A DNA stretch of 64,000 nucleotides from Anaerolineales bacterium. GTDB taxonomy: Bacteria; Chloroflexota; Anaerolineae; Anaerolineales; UBA4823. How positions within the stretch are numbered: position 1 is the first letter of the stretch; every line of letters starts with the position of its first letter. The notes under the pieces are model-generated. The model was not told the origin of the DNA. It saw only the letters and a list, made by a program, of their open reading frames with translations, and did not search any database. This document shows, piece after piece, positions 35,565-43,929 of the stretch. The position numbers and the translations under genes were made by a program. Location: assembly GCA_003105035.1 (NCBI GenBank), contig PQAL01000005.1, positions 1 through 64,000 of the forward strand, written 5' to 3'.

Positions 35565-36527
35565 TTACCATTCATTAGTATACCAGCGCAGGTAATCCTC
35601 TACATGTAACCGCCAGTATTCTTCCTCGTGCTCACCCACAAACATGTGCCACTCGTGCGGGATGTTGAAACGGGTCAATAGATTCTCCAACCAGCGTGCA
35701 CCTTCGGTGATCTCCGGTCGATCAGAATTGCCGATGTCCATATAGATCCGCGGGGTCATCCCTTCAGGGATAGCATTCAGCCATTGGTAAATGGGTTGTA
35801 CATCAGAATAAAACGCAAAGCCGCTGTGCACCCCCACTGCTCCAAATAACTCCCAGTGTGAAAGCCCCAGGTGGGCAGCCCAGGCACCGCCCCGCGACAA
35901 CCCACCGATAGCCCGGTGATCACGATCAGGGATCGTCCGGTATTGTGTATCGATCCAGGGGATGAGTGTCTGTTCAACCGCCAGACCAAATTTGTCCTCC
36001 GTTGGCTCAAGCCATACCCTGTCCCTGGGCATCACCACGATGAACGGAGGCACCTGGCCGAGCCTGATCAATCGGTCCGCCATCTCTGGAACGCCCAGGC
36101 GGTCCCACTGCGTATCTGAATACGTCTGTCCATGGATCAGGTACAGAACAGGGTAGGCTTGGTCGGTGTCTTCTTCGTAGCAAGGCGGCAGGTAAACTCG
36201 ATATACCAGCGGGGCAGGCAGTATCACCGTGGAGATCTCCCGCACGTCAACACTCCCGCCCATAACCGTGCATGCCCTGGGCGTGGCAGTTGGAGTGGGA
36301 GGCACGCTTGTTTGGGTGCTTGTGGGAGTCACGGTTGCCTGAGTAGGGCTGGCTGTAGCTGTCTGAGTAGCAATTGGAGACGGCTTGGCAGTTTCAGTGA
36401 CCGGTTGCTCCTTTACTAGCTGCATCTCAGATTCAATCGCATGGGCCGGCTGCGAAGTTGAGTCGACCGGTAGACAGGCCTGGAGAAATAAAATAAAAAA
36501 TAATGCGATCGCAGCAATCCTGGGCAC
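35565..36527 (-). CDS. esterase-type alpha/beta hydrolase lipoprotein
   Basis: A 320-residue exported lipoprotein (lipobox Leu-Gln-Ala-Cys at residue 18), then a Thr/Pro-rich spacer to about residue 85 and an alpha/beta hydrolase of the esterase D / enterochelin esterase-like group. The oxyanion strand is Leu-Tyr-Leu-Ile-His-Gly; the nucleophile is Ser in Gly-Gly-Leu-Ser-Arg-Gly-Gly; the acid is probably Asp in Asp-Ile-Gly-Asn-Ser-Asp and the base His in Gly-Glu-His-Glu-Glu. The natural ester is unknown. Divergent from the selenoprotein candidate, with about 130 bases between them. Confidence 0.85.
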   Translation of the reverse strand: MPRIAAIALFFILFLQACLPVDSTSQPAHAIESEMQLVKEQPVTETAKPSPIATQTATASPTQATVTPTSTQTSVPPTPTATPRACTVMGGSVDVREISTVILPAPLVYRVYLPPCYEEDTDQAYPVLYLIHGQTYSDTQWDRLGVPEMADRLIRLGQVPPFIVVMPRDRVWLEPTEDKFGLAVEQTLIPWIDTQYRTIPDRDHRAIGGLSRGGAWAAHLGLSHWELFGAVGVHSGFAFYSDVQPIYQWLNAIPEGMTPRIYMDIGNSDRPEITEGARWLENLLTRFNIPHEWHMFVGEHEEEYWRLHVEDYLRWYTNEW

Positions 36528-36655
36528 GTCGTGAGTTTACCACAAGAAATCCTCATATGCTTCACATTAAGCTCATGTGAGTAACCAGCTCCGCCAGATA
36601 AAATCTGTACTTTCACTGGTAAAATTAGCCGACATATTCATCTATGGAGAAGTGC

Positions 36656-37942
36656 ATGCGAAAGTTCATCCTTTTTTTACTGCTTCTAGGAGCGGTTGTC
36701 CTGGCTGGCTGTCTGCCTCAAACACAGGCGGCACTTCCCACGGCAACACCGACAGAACCTGTTAAACCTGCTCCTAACAAGGCATTGGTTCTTCCAACTC
36801 AGGCAGCTCTCTTTCCCGACTCCGGTTGTACCGTAGTTGCTAAAAATCCAACCTCTCCAACTGCGGAACCTGGCTACCCTCCCATCACGGATCAAGATTG
36901 GACGAAAGGACCCGCAGATGCCAAGGTAACCATTGTCGAGTATTCTGATTTTCAGTGACCATATTGCGCTCAGCTTGCTCCCGTGATGGAGCAACTCCTC
37001 AAACAATTTCCTGATGATTTCCGCTTTGTCTACCGCAATTATCCCCTCATCGGTACCCCTGAGCAACCTTTCCATGATAAAGCCGCCCTTTCCACCCAGG
37101 CTGCTGAAGCAGCCGGTAAACAGGGCAAGTTCTGGGAAATGCACGATGTTCTGTTTAATAATCAATCCGAATGGTCTACCCTTAGTGTGACTGATTTCCA
37201 GCAGTGGCTGATTGCGAAAGCTGGTGAGATCGATCTGGATGTGGACCAATTCACTGCTGACCTCAACAGTCCTGAGCTGGTCGCTCTGGCGCAAAAAGCC
37301 TGGGACGACGGTGGGAAAATGCGATTATCCGGTACACCGTCCCTCTTTCTCAATGGTGAGACATGGCCAAGTAACGTTCCCATGAGCGAGTCCAACCTGT
37401 CCTCGGTCATCAAGCTCACCTTGATTGAAGATCGCCAGTTCACCCAATGCCCGCCCATGAAAATCAATACCACTAAGCAGTATCTCGCTACCTTGCACAC
37501 TGAAAAGGGCGATATCGTCATCGAGCTATATCCTGATAAGGCTCCCCTGGCTGTCAACAGCTTTATCTTTCTGGCTCAAAACGGTTGGTTTGATGGAGTC
37601 ACTTTTCACCGTGTCATCCCCGATTTCGTTGCCCAGGCTGGAGACCCAAGCGGGACCGGTTACGGAACTCCGGGCTATGCCTTCGAGAATGAGATTTCCG
37701 ACGATCTCAAGTTTGATGCTCCAGGGATGGTCGGTATGGCCAATGCAGGTGCTGATTCGAATGGAAGCCAATTCTTTATCACCTACAGCGCGCAGCCCAC
37801 ACTGGATGGAAAATACACCATCTTTGGTCATGTCCTCCAGGGGATGGATGTGGTGAAAAACCTTGCGCCGCGCGATCCTTCCCAGAGTGCTGAGCTTCCC
37901 CCAGGGGATAAGATCCTCAGTGTAACCATTGAGGAAAAATGA
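36656..37942 (+). CDS. probable selenoprotein: DsbA-like thioredoxin domain fused to cyclophilin, lipoprotein (UGA read as Sec at residue 101)
   Basis: Read through the in-frame TGA at 36956-36958, this is one 428-residue protein. It has a lipobox (Leu-Ala-Gly-Cys), a Thr/Pro-rich spacer, a DsbA/DSBA-like thioredoxin domain (about 85-270) and a cyclophilin-type peptidyl-prolyl isomerase domain (about 277-428; Phe-His-Arg-Val-Ile-Pro, Ser-Gln-Phe-Phe-Ile). The TGA falls exactly where the family has the first cysteine of Cys-Pro-Tyr-Cys: Tyr-Ser-Asp-Phe-Gln-UGA-Pro-Tyr-Cys. The cis-proline is Pro228. A SECIS-like hairpin follows. ATG 36656 has GGAG 6 bases upstream. The protein would form or isomerise disulfides and help fold exported proteins. 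A sequencing error or pseudogene is the alternative. Confidence 0.8.
36972..36996 (+). promoter_or_regulatory. SECIS-like hairpin downstream of the UGA
   Basis: TTGCTCC (36975-36981) pairs with GGAGCAA (36988-36994) around the 6-base loop CGTGAT; two more pairs (AG/CT) extend the stem past a bulged C. The stem begins 16 bases after the UGA and the loop 23 bases after it, with a G as its second base. These values fit the published pattern of bacterial SECIS elements, which lie inside the coding region just after the UGA. Confidence 0.65.
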
Positions 37943-37999
37943 CATCTAATTACCCTGGAGCTGGCTGATCAATCGGCCGGCGGGGGATTTTTATACTGA

Positions 38000-39451
38000 A
38001 TGATCGCTTCTGGTATTTCTAACAAGCCCAATAAGGCGCCATTAGACCGGCCTTTGCTGATCCAGCTGGTGCTGAGTGTGCTGTTTTCATTTATCCTAAT
38101 TGCTGCTGCCGGGGTTTTCGTAATCGCCGGCATTTACCAATTCTATTCTCAGGGTTCAGCCGGGCAGAATGTCACCCAGTCATTTATGCTGGCAGGTAGC
38201 CTGGCATTTGCTGGAGCACTTGTCATTCCATCCGCCTGGTATGCCTGGAAGCACATCGCTTATCCCCATGCTCAGCGAGCAGAGAAACCTGAACCACGCA
38301 GGTTTGGTTTGATCCTGACCTTAATCACCTTGATCGGTTCTGGTTTGGCATTGATCATTGGCAACCTGGTCGCGCAAAACGACCAGATCGCCTGGTTGAT
38401 CCTACCACCACTCAATATCATCGCCACGGGTCTGCCTGCAATATGGGTGATATATTTTGGCACCCGTGGCTTGCTTCCAAATATTCCCCGCTATAAGTGG
38501 GGTGTATTTGCTAGCGGCCTTGTACTGGGACCCTTGATCATCCTGATCATCGAGCTGGCGATGCTCATCGGTGTGGGTATCCTGGCAATCGTTTGGATCA
38601 TGCTGGACCCCACCCTTGCCCCTCAATTCAGTGGCTTCTTACACCAGCTGCAGACCATGGGTACTAATCCTCAAGCCATCTTGAATAACCTGCCAACTTT
38701 CCTGCTGAATCCGGGCGTGTTGTTCATCGGCTTTGCCTTTGTGGCTGTGCTGGTTCCAATCGTGGAAGAGACCTTCAAACCGATCGGGGTGTGGTTCATG
38801 GCAGGTCGAAAAATCACCCCCGCCCAAGGCTTTGGCTTCGGTGTATTGAGTGGAGCCGGTTTTGGCCTTTTTGAGAACCTCGGAAACACCAGTGCTGGAG
38901 GCGAAAGCTGGGCTTTGCTCGCAGGTTCACGTATCAGCACATTGTTATTGCATAGTTTTACTGCTGGGTTAGTCGGCTGGGCTCTGGCGTACGCCTGGAG
39001 TGAGAGGCGTTTTCTCCGGCTGGCAGTCTGTTTTGGCATTGCCATCCTGATACACGGCTTATGGAATGGCATGGCAATCCTCAGTACCGCATCATCCCTG
39101 GAAGGGTTGGTACCCATCTCCTTGCCCACCTGGCTCCAAACCCTGGCTACCATCGCTACTCCTGGCATTTTCGTCCTGGGTTTGGCTGTGGTAATTGGTT
39201 TCTTCCTGTTCAATGCCTCCCTCAGGCAAAACCTGGCTACCGCCCCGCTTCCTGCAGCAGAGAATGTCAATAATGCTTATCCGGAAGCTGCCTTACCATC
39301 ACCAGAGACTTCACTTCCTGCATCCACACCCGGCGGTCCGCTCACTCCACCCCTTCAAGCAGCAGTAGATAAGCCTTCCTCTACTGTACACGAGCTACCT
39401 CTTCAGACTTCGCCTGAAATTCCACCAAAAAAATCGGAAACTAAACCATGA
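38000..39451 (+). CDS. PrsW-type intramembrane metalloprotease
   Basis: A 483-residue polytopic membrane protein with about nine to ten helices. PrsW-family motifs are present in the membrane part: Glu-Glu-Thr-Phe-Lys-Pro near residue 256 (the EExxK motif), Gly-Phe-Gly-Leu-Phe-Glu-Asn near 290, His-Ser-Phe-Thr near 318, and His-Gly-Leu-Trp-Asn-Gly near 352. The last 70 residues form a Pro/Ser-rich cytoplasmic or surface tail. In Bacillus PrsW starts anti-sigma factor cleavage; no anti-sigma factor is visible here. It overlaps the DedA gene by ATGA. TATACT at 37992-37997 is too near the ATG to be its promoter. Confidence 0.82.
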   Translation: MIASGISNKPNKAPLDRPLLIQLVLSVLFSFILIAAAGVFVIAGIYQFYSQGSAGQNVTQSFMLAGSLAFAGALVIPSAWYAWKHIAYPHAQRAEKPEPRRFGLILTLITLIGSGLALIIGNLVAQNDQIAWLILPPLNIIATGLPAIWVIYFGTRGLLPNIPRYKWGVFASGLVLGPLIILIIELAMLIGVGILAIVWIMLDPTLAPQFSGFLHQLQTMGTNPQAILNNLPTFLLNPGVLFIGFAFVAVLVPIVEETFKPIGVWFMAGRKITPAQGFGFGVLSGAGFGLFENLGNTSAGGESWALLAGSRISTLLLHSFTAGLVGWALAYAWSERRFLRLAVCFGIAILIHGLWNGMAILSTASSLEGLVPISLPTWLQTLATIATPGIFVLGLAVVIGFFLFNASLRQNLATAPLPAAENVNNAYPEAALPSPETSLPASTPGGPLTPPLQAAVDKPSSTVHELPLQTSPEIPPKKSETKP

Positions 39452-40116
39452 ATATCATTAAGCAAATCATAGACCTGATCCTGCACCTTGATAAGTACCT
39501 CGGGCAAATCATCCAGAACTATGGTGTCTGGACCTATGCCCTCCTGTTCTTCGTGATCTTCATGGAGACTGGTTTCGTAGTCACCCCATTCTTGCCTGGC
39601 GATTCGCTAATTTTCGCGGCGGGTACATTTGCCGGTATGGGATATCTTAACTTTTGGATCTTGTGGATCGTCCTGTGTGCAGCAGCCATTCTTGGCGATA
39701 CCGTGAACTACTGGATCGGGCATTATATTGGCCCTCGTGCTTTTAGTGGGAGTGTCCGTTTCTTAAAGAAGGAATATCTCGACCGCACACATGCTTTCTA
39801 TGAGAAACATGGCGGTAAGACCATCATCATCGCCCGTTTCATCCCCATCATCCGCACCTTTGCCCCCTTTGTAGCCGGTGTTGGCGCCATGACCTACCCC
39901 AAATTTATTTCCTACAACATTATCGGGGGTGTTGCCTGGGTGTCGCTGTTCTTACTTGGGGGGTATTTCTTTGGTGGGCTGCCTTTCGTCCAGAATAATT
40001 TCTCCTTTGTAATTGTAGCCATTATCTTAATATCCCTCCTGCCAGCGGTTATCGAGGTGATTAACAGCCGTCTTCAAGCTCGTAAACAAACCGAGCCACC
40101 TGCTAGCATTTCGTAA
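39448..40116 (+). CDS. DedA family membrane protein
   Basis: A 222-residue SNARE-associated/VTT-domain protein. Family motifs are Phe-x-Glu-Thr-Gly near residue 38, Phe-Leu-Pro-Gly-Asp-Ser near 49, and Gly-Arg-Phe-like Ala-Arg-Phe-Ile-Pro-x-x-Arg-Thr-Phe-Ala-Pro near 130 with the conserved arginines, then Gly-Gly-Val-Ala-Trp. DedA proteins are linked to lipid scrambling/undecaprenyl phosphate recycling and envelope homeostasis. It is translated from an ATG overlapping the stop of the PrsW gene. Confidence 0.9.
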   Translation: MNIIKQIIDLILHLDKYLGQIIQNYGVWTYALLFFVIFMETGFVVTPFLPGDSLIFAAGTFAGMGYLNFWILWIVLCAAAILGDTVNYWIGHYIGPRAFSGSVRFLKKEYLDRTHAFYEKHGGKTIIIARFIPIIRTFAPFVAGVGAMTYPKFISYNIIGGVAWVSLFLLGGYFFGGLPFVQNNFSFVIVAIILISLLPAVIEVINSRLQARKQTEPPASIS

Positions 40117-40137
40117 TAATCTGGTTGTTTGGCGAGG

Positions 40138-40143
40138 TACAAT
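40138..40143 (+). promoter_or_regulatory. -10 box of the biotin ligase gene, leaderless arrangement
   Basis: TACAAT ends 6 bases before the ATG at 40150, giving an expected transcription start at the start codon. No properly spaced ribosome binding site is present and no good -35 is seen. Confidence 0.45.
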
Positions 40144-40149
40144 CGATCC

Positions 40150-40986
40150 ATGGATCAAGCCTCCCTGGAATCGTCCCTGGCAGACCTGGAGCTGCCAGCT
40201 GTTCGATATTTTCAATCGATAGACTCAACCAATGATGAGGCCTGGCGATGGGTGGAGATTGGTGCTCCACATGCAGCCCTGGTGGTTGCTGATGAACAGA
40301 CAGCCGGACGAGGTCGTTATCAGCGCCGCTGGATCACCGCCCGCAACACTGGCCTGGCGTTCAGCCTGATCCTTCGCTCACCTGCCTTCCAGGTGCATCA
40401 GGTTCATTTGCTCACTGGGTTGGGTGGTCTGGCAGTCTGCCTGGCATTGCAAGACTGTTATTCCATACCTGCACAGGTGAAATGGCCTAATGATGTCTTG
40501 CTTGGTGGGGGCAAGGCTGCGGGCATCCTGGTAGAAGCTCGCTGGGAAGGTGAGAAATTAAATGCCGCGGTCGTGGGGATTGGCATTAACATTGCACCTG
40601 AATCCATCAATCCGGATACCCTGTCCTCGGCAGGATTGGATGTCCCTGCCACTTGCGTTGAGTGCTTTGTGGATCATCCGGTGGATCGATTGGAATTATT
40701 GCATGCTATCCTTGGTGGATTCCTCAGCTGGCTGCCTCGCCTCGCCATCTCTGCCTTTATTAATCTGTGGGAGGCAAATCTGGCTTACCGTGACCAGTGG
40801 GTTGTAATTCTTCCGCCCTCTCCAGGCCACCTCACTGGTCGACCCGTGGTTCACCCGCCTATTTATGCTGGAAAACTGGTCGGCCTCACCATGGATGGCT
40901 CCGTAAAAATATTGACTGCATCGGGTGAGTTGGTGACCGCTCAGGTCGGTGAGCTTCACCTAAGACCTGTTGGTCCACCCGGATGA
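40150..40986 (+). CDS. birA: biotin--[acetyl-CoA-carboxylase] ligase
   Basis: A 278-residue class I biotin protein ligase without the DNA-binding domain of E. coli BirA, so it is an enzyme only. Thr-Asn-Asp-Glu opens the catalytic core, the biotinyl-AMP loop is Gly-Arg-Gly-Arg-Tyr-Gln-Arg-Arg-Trp near residues 56-64, Lys-Trp-Pro-Asn-Asp and Gly-Ile-Leu-Val-Glu follow near 115 and 130, and an SH3-like C-terminal domain ends the protein. It overlaps the small membrane protein region downstream. Confidence 0.92.
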   Translation: MDQASLESSLADLELPAVRYFQSIDSTNDEAWRWVEIGAPHAALVVADEQTAGRGRYQRRWITARNTGLAFSLILRSPAFQVHQVHLLTGLGGLAVCLALQDCYSIPAQVKWPNDVLLGGGKAAGILVEARWEGEKLNAAVVGIGINIAPESINPDTLSSAGLDVPATCVECFVDHPVDRLELLHAILGGFLSWLPRLAISAFINLWEANLAYRDQWVVILPPSPGHLTGRPVVHPPIYAGKLVGLTMDGSVKILTASGELVTAQVGELHLRPVGPPG

Positions 40987-41000
40987 GCTGGAGGGTCGGC

Positions 41001-41237
41001 ATGTTTGAAGATTTTAGAAAACAAATCGATGACCAGGGATTCCCTGATGACGAGACGCCTATTGCCCCATCGCAGCACACGCCTGTCACAGATCGCGATC
41101 ATTTCATGGGCATGTCGCCAGTCCAGCGTTTTATTGTTGCCCTCATGCTCCTGGTGATGGCGGTCATCCTGGGAATTCTTTTCCTGATGGTGACCTCCAA
41201 GATTGCCCTGCCAGCCATGGCGTTACCTTCTGTCTGA
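41001..41237 (+). CDS. small single-pass membrane protein
   Basis: A 78-residue protein of unknown function: an acidic N-terminal half and one membrane helix at about residues 42-66. GGAGGG at 40990-40995 lies 5 bases before the ATG at 41001, which is preferred to the ATG at 40983 that overlaps the birA stop. Probably co-transcribed with birA. It is convergent with gyrA. Confidence 0.6.
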   Translation: MFEDFRKQIDDQGFPDDETPIAPSQHTPVTDRDHFMGMSPVQRFIVALMLLVMAVILGILFLMVTSKIALPAMALPSV

Positions 41238-41280
41238 ACCCAAAGGCAATCGCCTCCTACAGCCAGCTCCTATCTTCCCC

Positions 41281-43752
41281 CTACTCGCCCTCTTTTACCC
41301 CTGCTCGTAGTAAGTCGGCTGTGGAGATCCTGGCCAGGGATGCCACTGAATCCTCTTTCTCCAATGAGATCAGCAGGTCGCACTTGGCCACCCGGCCGCC
41401 ACGCTTGATATCTTTCACCCGCGTTCTCAACACCACCCCTCCTGCCGAGATGATCGTCAGCTCATCCACCGCCTGAACCACCCGTGCTGCTGAGATAATC
41501 CCCACCTCCTTCAAGCTCTTCGGGTCGATGGACCGCACGCCACCCGTGGCCCTACCTTTTGGAGGATAATCGTTTAGCGAAGTACGTTTTCCGTAACCAC
41601 CGGTGGTGATCACCAGTAGCTCTCCCCCTTCTTCCACCAATTCCATGCTTGCCACATGGTCGCCCTTGGCCAGGCTGATCCCGTTCACTCCTCCTGCTGC
41701 CCGCCCCATGGCGCGTACGGAGGCTTCTGAGAAGCGTAATGCCTGCCCTTGTTCCGTCACCAGGATAATTTCATCTTCCCCGTCGGTGAGCTTAGCCCAT
41801 GCCAGCTCATCCCTTTCCTCGAGTCCAATGGCGATCAACCCCGATGGCCTGACTGAGCTGAACTCCGCCAGCTCCACCCGCTTCACTTTGCCATTGCGGG
41901 TTGCCATCGTGCAGTATTCAGCAGCCACAAAATCGGGCGCCGCCACTGCCGCTGTGATTGTCTCACCTGCACTCAACGCCAGGATATTGACAATCGGGAT
42001 ACCTCGTGCGGTGCGGTCAGCATCCGGGATTCGGTAAGCTTTTTCTGAGTACACCTTGCCTTTATCTGAGAAAAACAGGATGGTATCCAGTGTGCGAGCC
42101 GGGAACAGGAACATCACTTCGTCTTCCTGTTTCGTGGTGTGCCCAGTCACGCCTCTCCCACCCCGGCTTTGTGGTTTGAAGGTCTTCGCCGCCACTCTCT
42201 TCACGTACCCGCGCTGGGTGATGCTGATCAGCACTGCCTCATCCACCACCAGGTCCTCTTCGTTGAATTCTTCCCTGGCTTCGTGGGCGATGCGTGTACG
42301 GCGGGGGTCTGAGTACTTCTTCGTCAACTCTCCCAGGTCGCTCTTGATCAGCTCAAGCACCTTGCGGGGGTTGGCCAGCAAGTCTTCCAGATACGCGATG
42401 CGTTCCAGGATCTGCTTGTGCTCATCCTCAATTTTCTGCCTCTCCAGGGCTGCCAGTCGCCTCAGCTGCAGGTCAAGGATAGCCTGGGCTTGAAGCTCAC
42501 TCAATTTAAAGCGGCTTATGAGCCGTTCCCTGGCTTGGTCGGCATCCGCGCTTTCGCGAATCGTCCGGATCACCTCATCCAGGTTCGCCAGGGCAATCAA
42601 TAACCCTTCCAGGATGTGAGCCCTGGTGCGCGCCTTGTCTAGCTCAAAGCGCGACCTGCGTACGATCACTTCCTGGCGGTGATCGATATATACCTGTAAC
42701 ATCCGCTTGAGTGAGAGCAGGCGTGGTTCTCCATCTACCAGTGCCAGCATCTGCACTCCAAAGGTGGATTGGAGCGGGGTGTATTTGTAAAGCTGATTCA
42801 AGACCTTCATCGGCTGAGCCCCGCGTTTCAGCTCGATGATGATGCTCATCCCCCGCCGGTCAGACTCATCCCGCAGGTCGGATATGTCGTTTAATTTCCC
42901 CTCTCTCGCCAGCTCGGCGATGCGCTCGAGCAAGCTGGATTTATTCAGCAGATAGGGGATTTCTGTGATTACGATGCGTTGCCTTCCAGCAACCATATCT
43001 TCGAAATGCGCCAGGCCGCGCAACACCAGTCTCCCCCGCCCGGTGCTGTATGCCTGCCGGATGCCTTCGTTGCCCACAATCTCCCCACCGGTTGGGAAAT
43101 CCGGCCCCGGAACCATCCTGAGCAGCTCTTCGTTGGGGATCTCTTCCAGTCGCTCATAATTGTCGATCAGGTAGAAAATCGCTGCAGTCAGCTCACTCAG
43201 GTTGTGCGGAGGGATGTTGGTCGCCATGCCCACTGCAATCCCTGACGAGCCATTCAAAAGCAAGTTGGGCAGCCTGGCGGGTAACACACTGGGTTCTTTG
43301 AGCGATCCATCGAAGTTATCGGTGAAATCCACCGTGTCCATCTCGATATCCGCCAGCATTTCTTCGGCCATACGCGACAGGCGTGCTTCGGTATAACGCA
43401 TTGCCGCGGGTGCATCCCCATCCACACTACCAAAGTTACCCTGCCCATCGACGAGCAGGTAACGCATCGAAAAGTCCTGCGCCATGCGTGCCATTGATTC
43501 ATATACCGCGGCATCACCATGCGGATGGTACTTCCCCAGTACCTCGCCCACGATGCGGGCTGATTTTTTATAAGCCGAGCCTGCCCCGATCCCCATATCA
43601 TGCATGGCGAATAATATCCGCCGGTGAACCGGTTTGAGCCCGTCACGTGCATCCGGCAAAGCGCGAGCCACGATCACGCTCATGGCATAATCCAGGTAAG
43701 CCGCCCGCATCTGCTGGTCGATATCCACTTGTTCAATGTTTCCGATTTCCAT
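41281..43752 (-). CDS. gyrA: DNA gyrase subunit A
   Basis: An 823-residue type IIA topoisomerase subunit. The catalytic tyrosine is Tyr120 in Ala-Met-Arg-Tyr-Thr-Glu; the region around His-Pro-His-Gly-Asp-Ala-Ala-Val-Tyr is the quinolone-resistance-determining stretch. The C-terminal beta-pinwheel begins with a GyrA-box-like Gln-Ser-Arg-Gly-Gly-Arg-Gly, favouring gyrase over ParC, although the usual box is Gln-Arg-Arg-Gly-Gly-Lys-Gly. GAGG lies 5 bases before the ATG at 43752; the longer frame to 43794 is not needed. gyrB is not in the window. Confidence 0.93.
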   Translation of the reverse strand: MEIGNIEQVDIDQQMRAAYLDYAMSVIVARALPDARDGLKPVHRRILFAMHDMGIGAGSAYKKSARIVGEVLGKYHPHGDAAVYESMARMAQDFSMRYLLVDGQGNFGSVDGDAPAAMRYTEARLSRMAEEMLADIEMDTVDFTDNFDGSLKEPSVLPARLPNLLLNGSSGIAVGMATNIPPHNLSELTAAIFYLIDNYERLEEIPNEELLRMVPGPDFPTGGEIVGNEGIRQAYSTGRGRLVLRGLAHFEDMVAGRQRIVITEIPYLLNKSSLLERIAELAREGKLNDISDLRDESDRRGMSIIIELKRGAQPMKVLNQLYKYTPLQSTFGVQMLALVDGEPRLLSLKRMLQVYIDHRQEVIVRRSRFELDKARTRAHILEGLLIALANLDEVIRTIRESADADQARERLISRFKLSELQAQAILDLQLRRLAALERQKIEDEHKQILERIAYLEDLLANPRKVLELIKSDLGELTKKYSDPRRTRIAHEAREEFNEEDLVVDEAVLISITQRGYVKRVAAKTFKPQSRGGRGVTGHTTKQEDEVMFLFPARTLDTILFFSDKGKVYSEKAYRIPDADRTARGIPIVNILALSAGETITAAVAAPDFVAAEYCTMATRNGKVKRVELAEFSSVRPSGLIAIGLEERDELAWAKLTDGEDEIILVTEQGQALRFSEASVRAMGRAAGGVNGISLAKGDHVASMELVEEGGELLVITTGGYGKRTSLNDYPPKGRATGGVRSIDPKSLKEVGIISAARVVQAVDELTIISAGGVVLRTRVKDIKRGGRVAKCDLLISLEKEDSVASLARISTADLLRAGVKEGE

Positions 43753-43868
43753 CCAGGCCTCGTTCCTTTTTTCCACCGCCATCTTGCTGATCACTTATCC
43801 ACACTACCAGCCACTGTATCCTTCCACATAATGGAAAGTGGAAATTATGGTGATGGGTAGAATTCAAC

Positions 43869-43902
43869 AAAAAAGATGTGCACGCCAATGGCGCACACAT
43901 CT
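43869..43902 (-). terminator. rho-independent terminator of the GltD-like operon
   Basis: On the minus strand AGATGTG and CACATCT form the base of a long stem (43874-43902, 2 mismatches), closed by GCGCCA/TGGCG-type pairing, followed by a run of six T. It stands 28 bases after the stop of the last GltD-like gene, before gyrA. Confidence 0.8.
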
Positions 43903-43929
43903 GAATTATAAACCAGGAATTTTATACCG

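Noticed and set aside
36983-37942. Separate gene starting at GTG 36983 for the DsbA-cyclophilin part
   Set aside because: It would lack the redox motif, strand 1 of the thioredoxin fold and any signal peptide. The upstream frame supplies all of these in the same reading frame across one TGA.
37992-37997. TATACT as the promoter of the PrsW gene
   Set aside because: It ends only 2 bases before the ATG, so transcription would start inside the gene. The gene is probably transcribed from upstream.
38671-39270. 199-codon minus-strand open frame across the PrsW gene
   Set aside because: Antisense shadow; the plus-strand frame has clear PrsW motifs.
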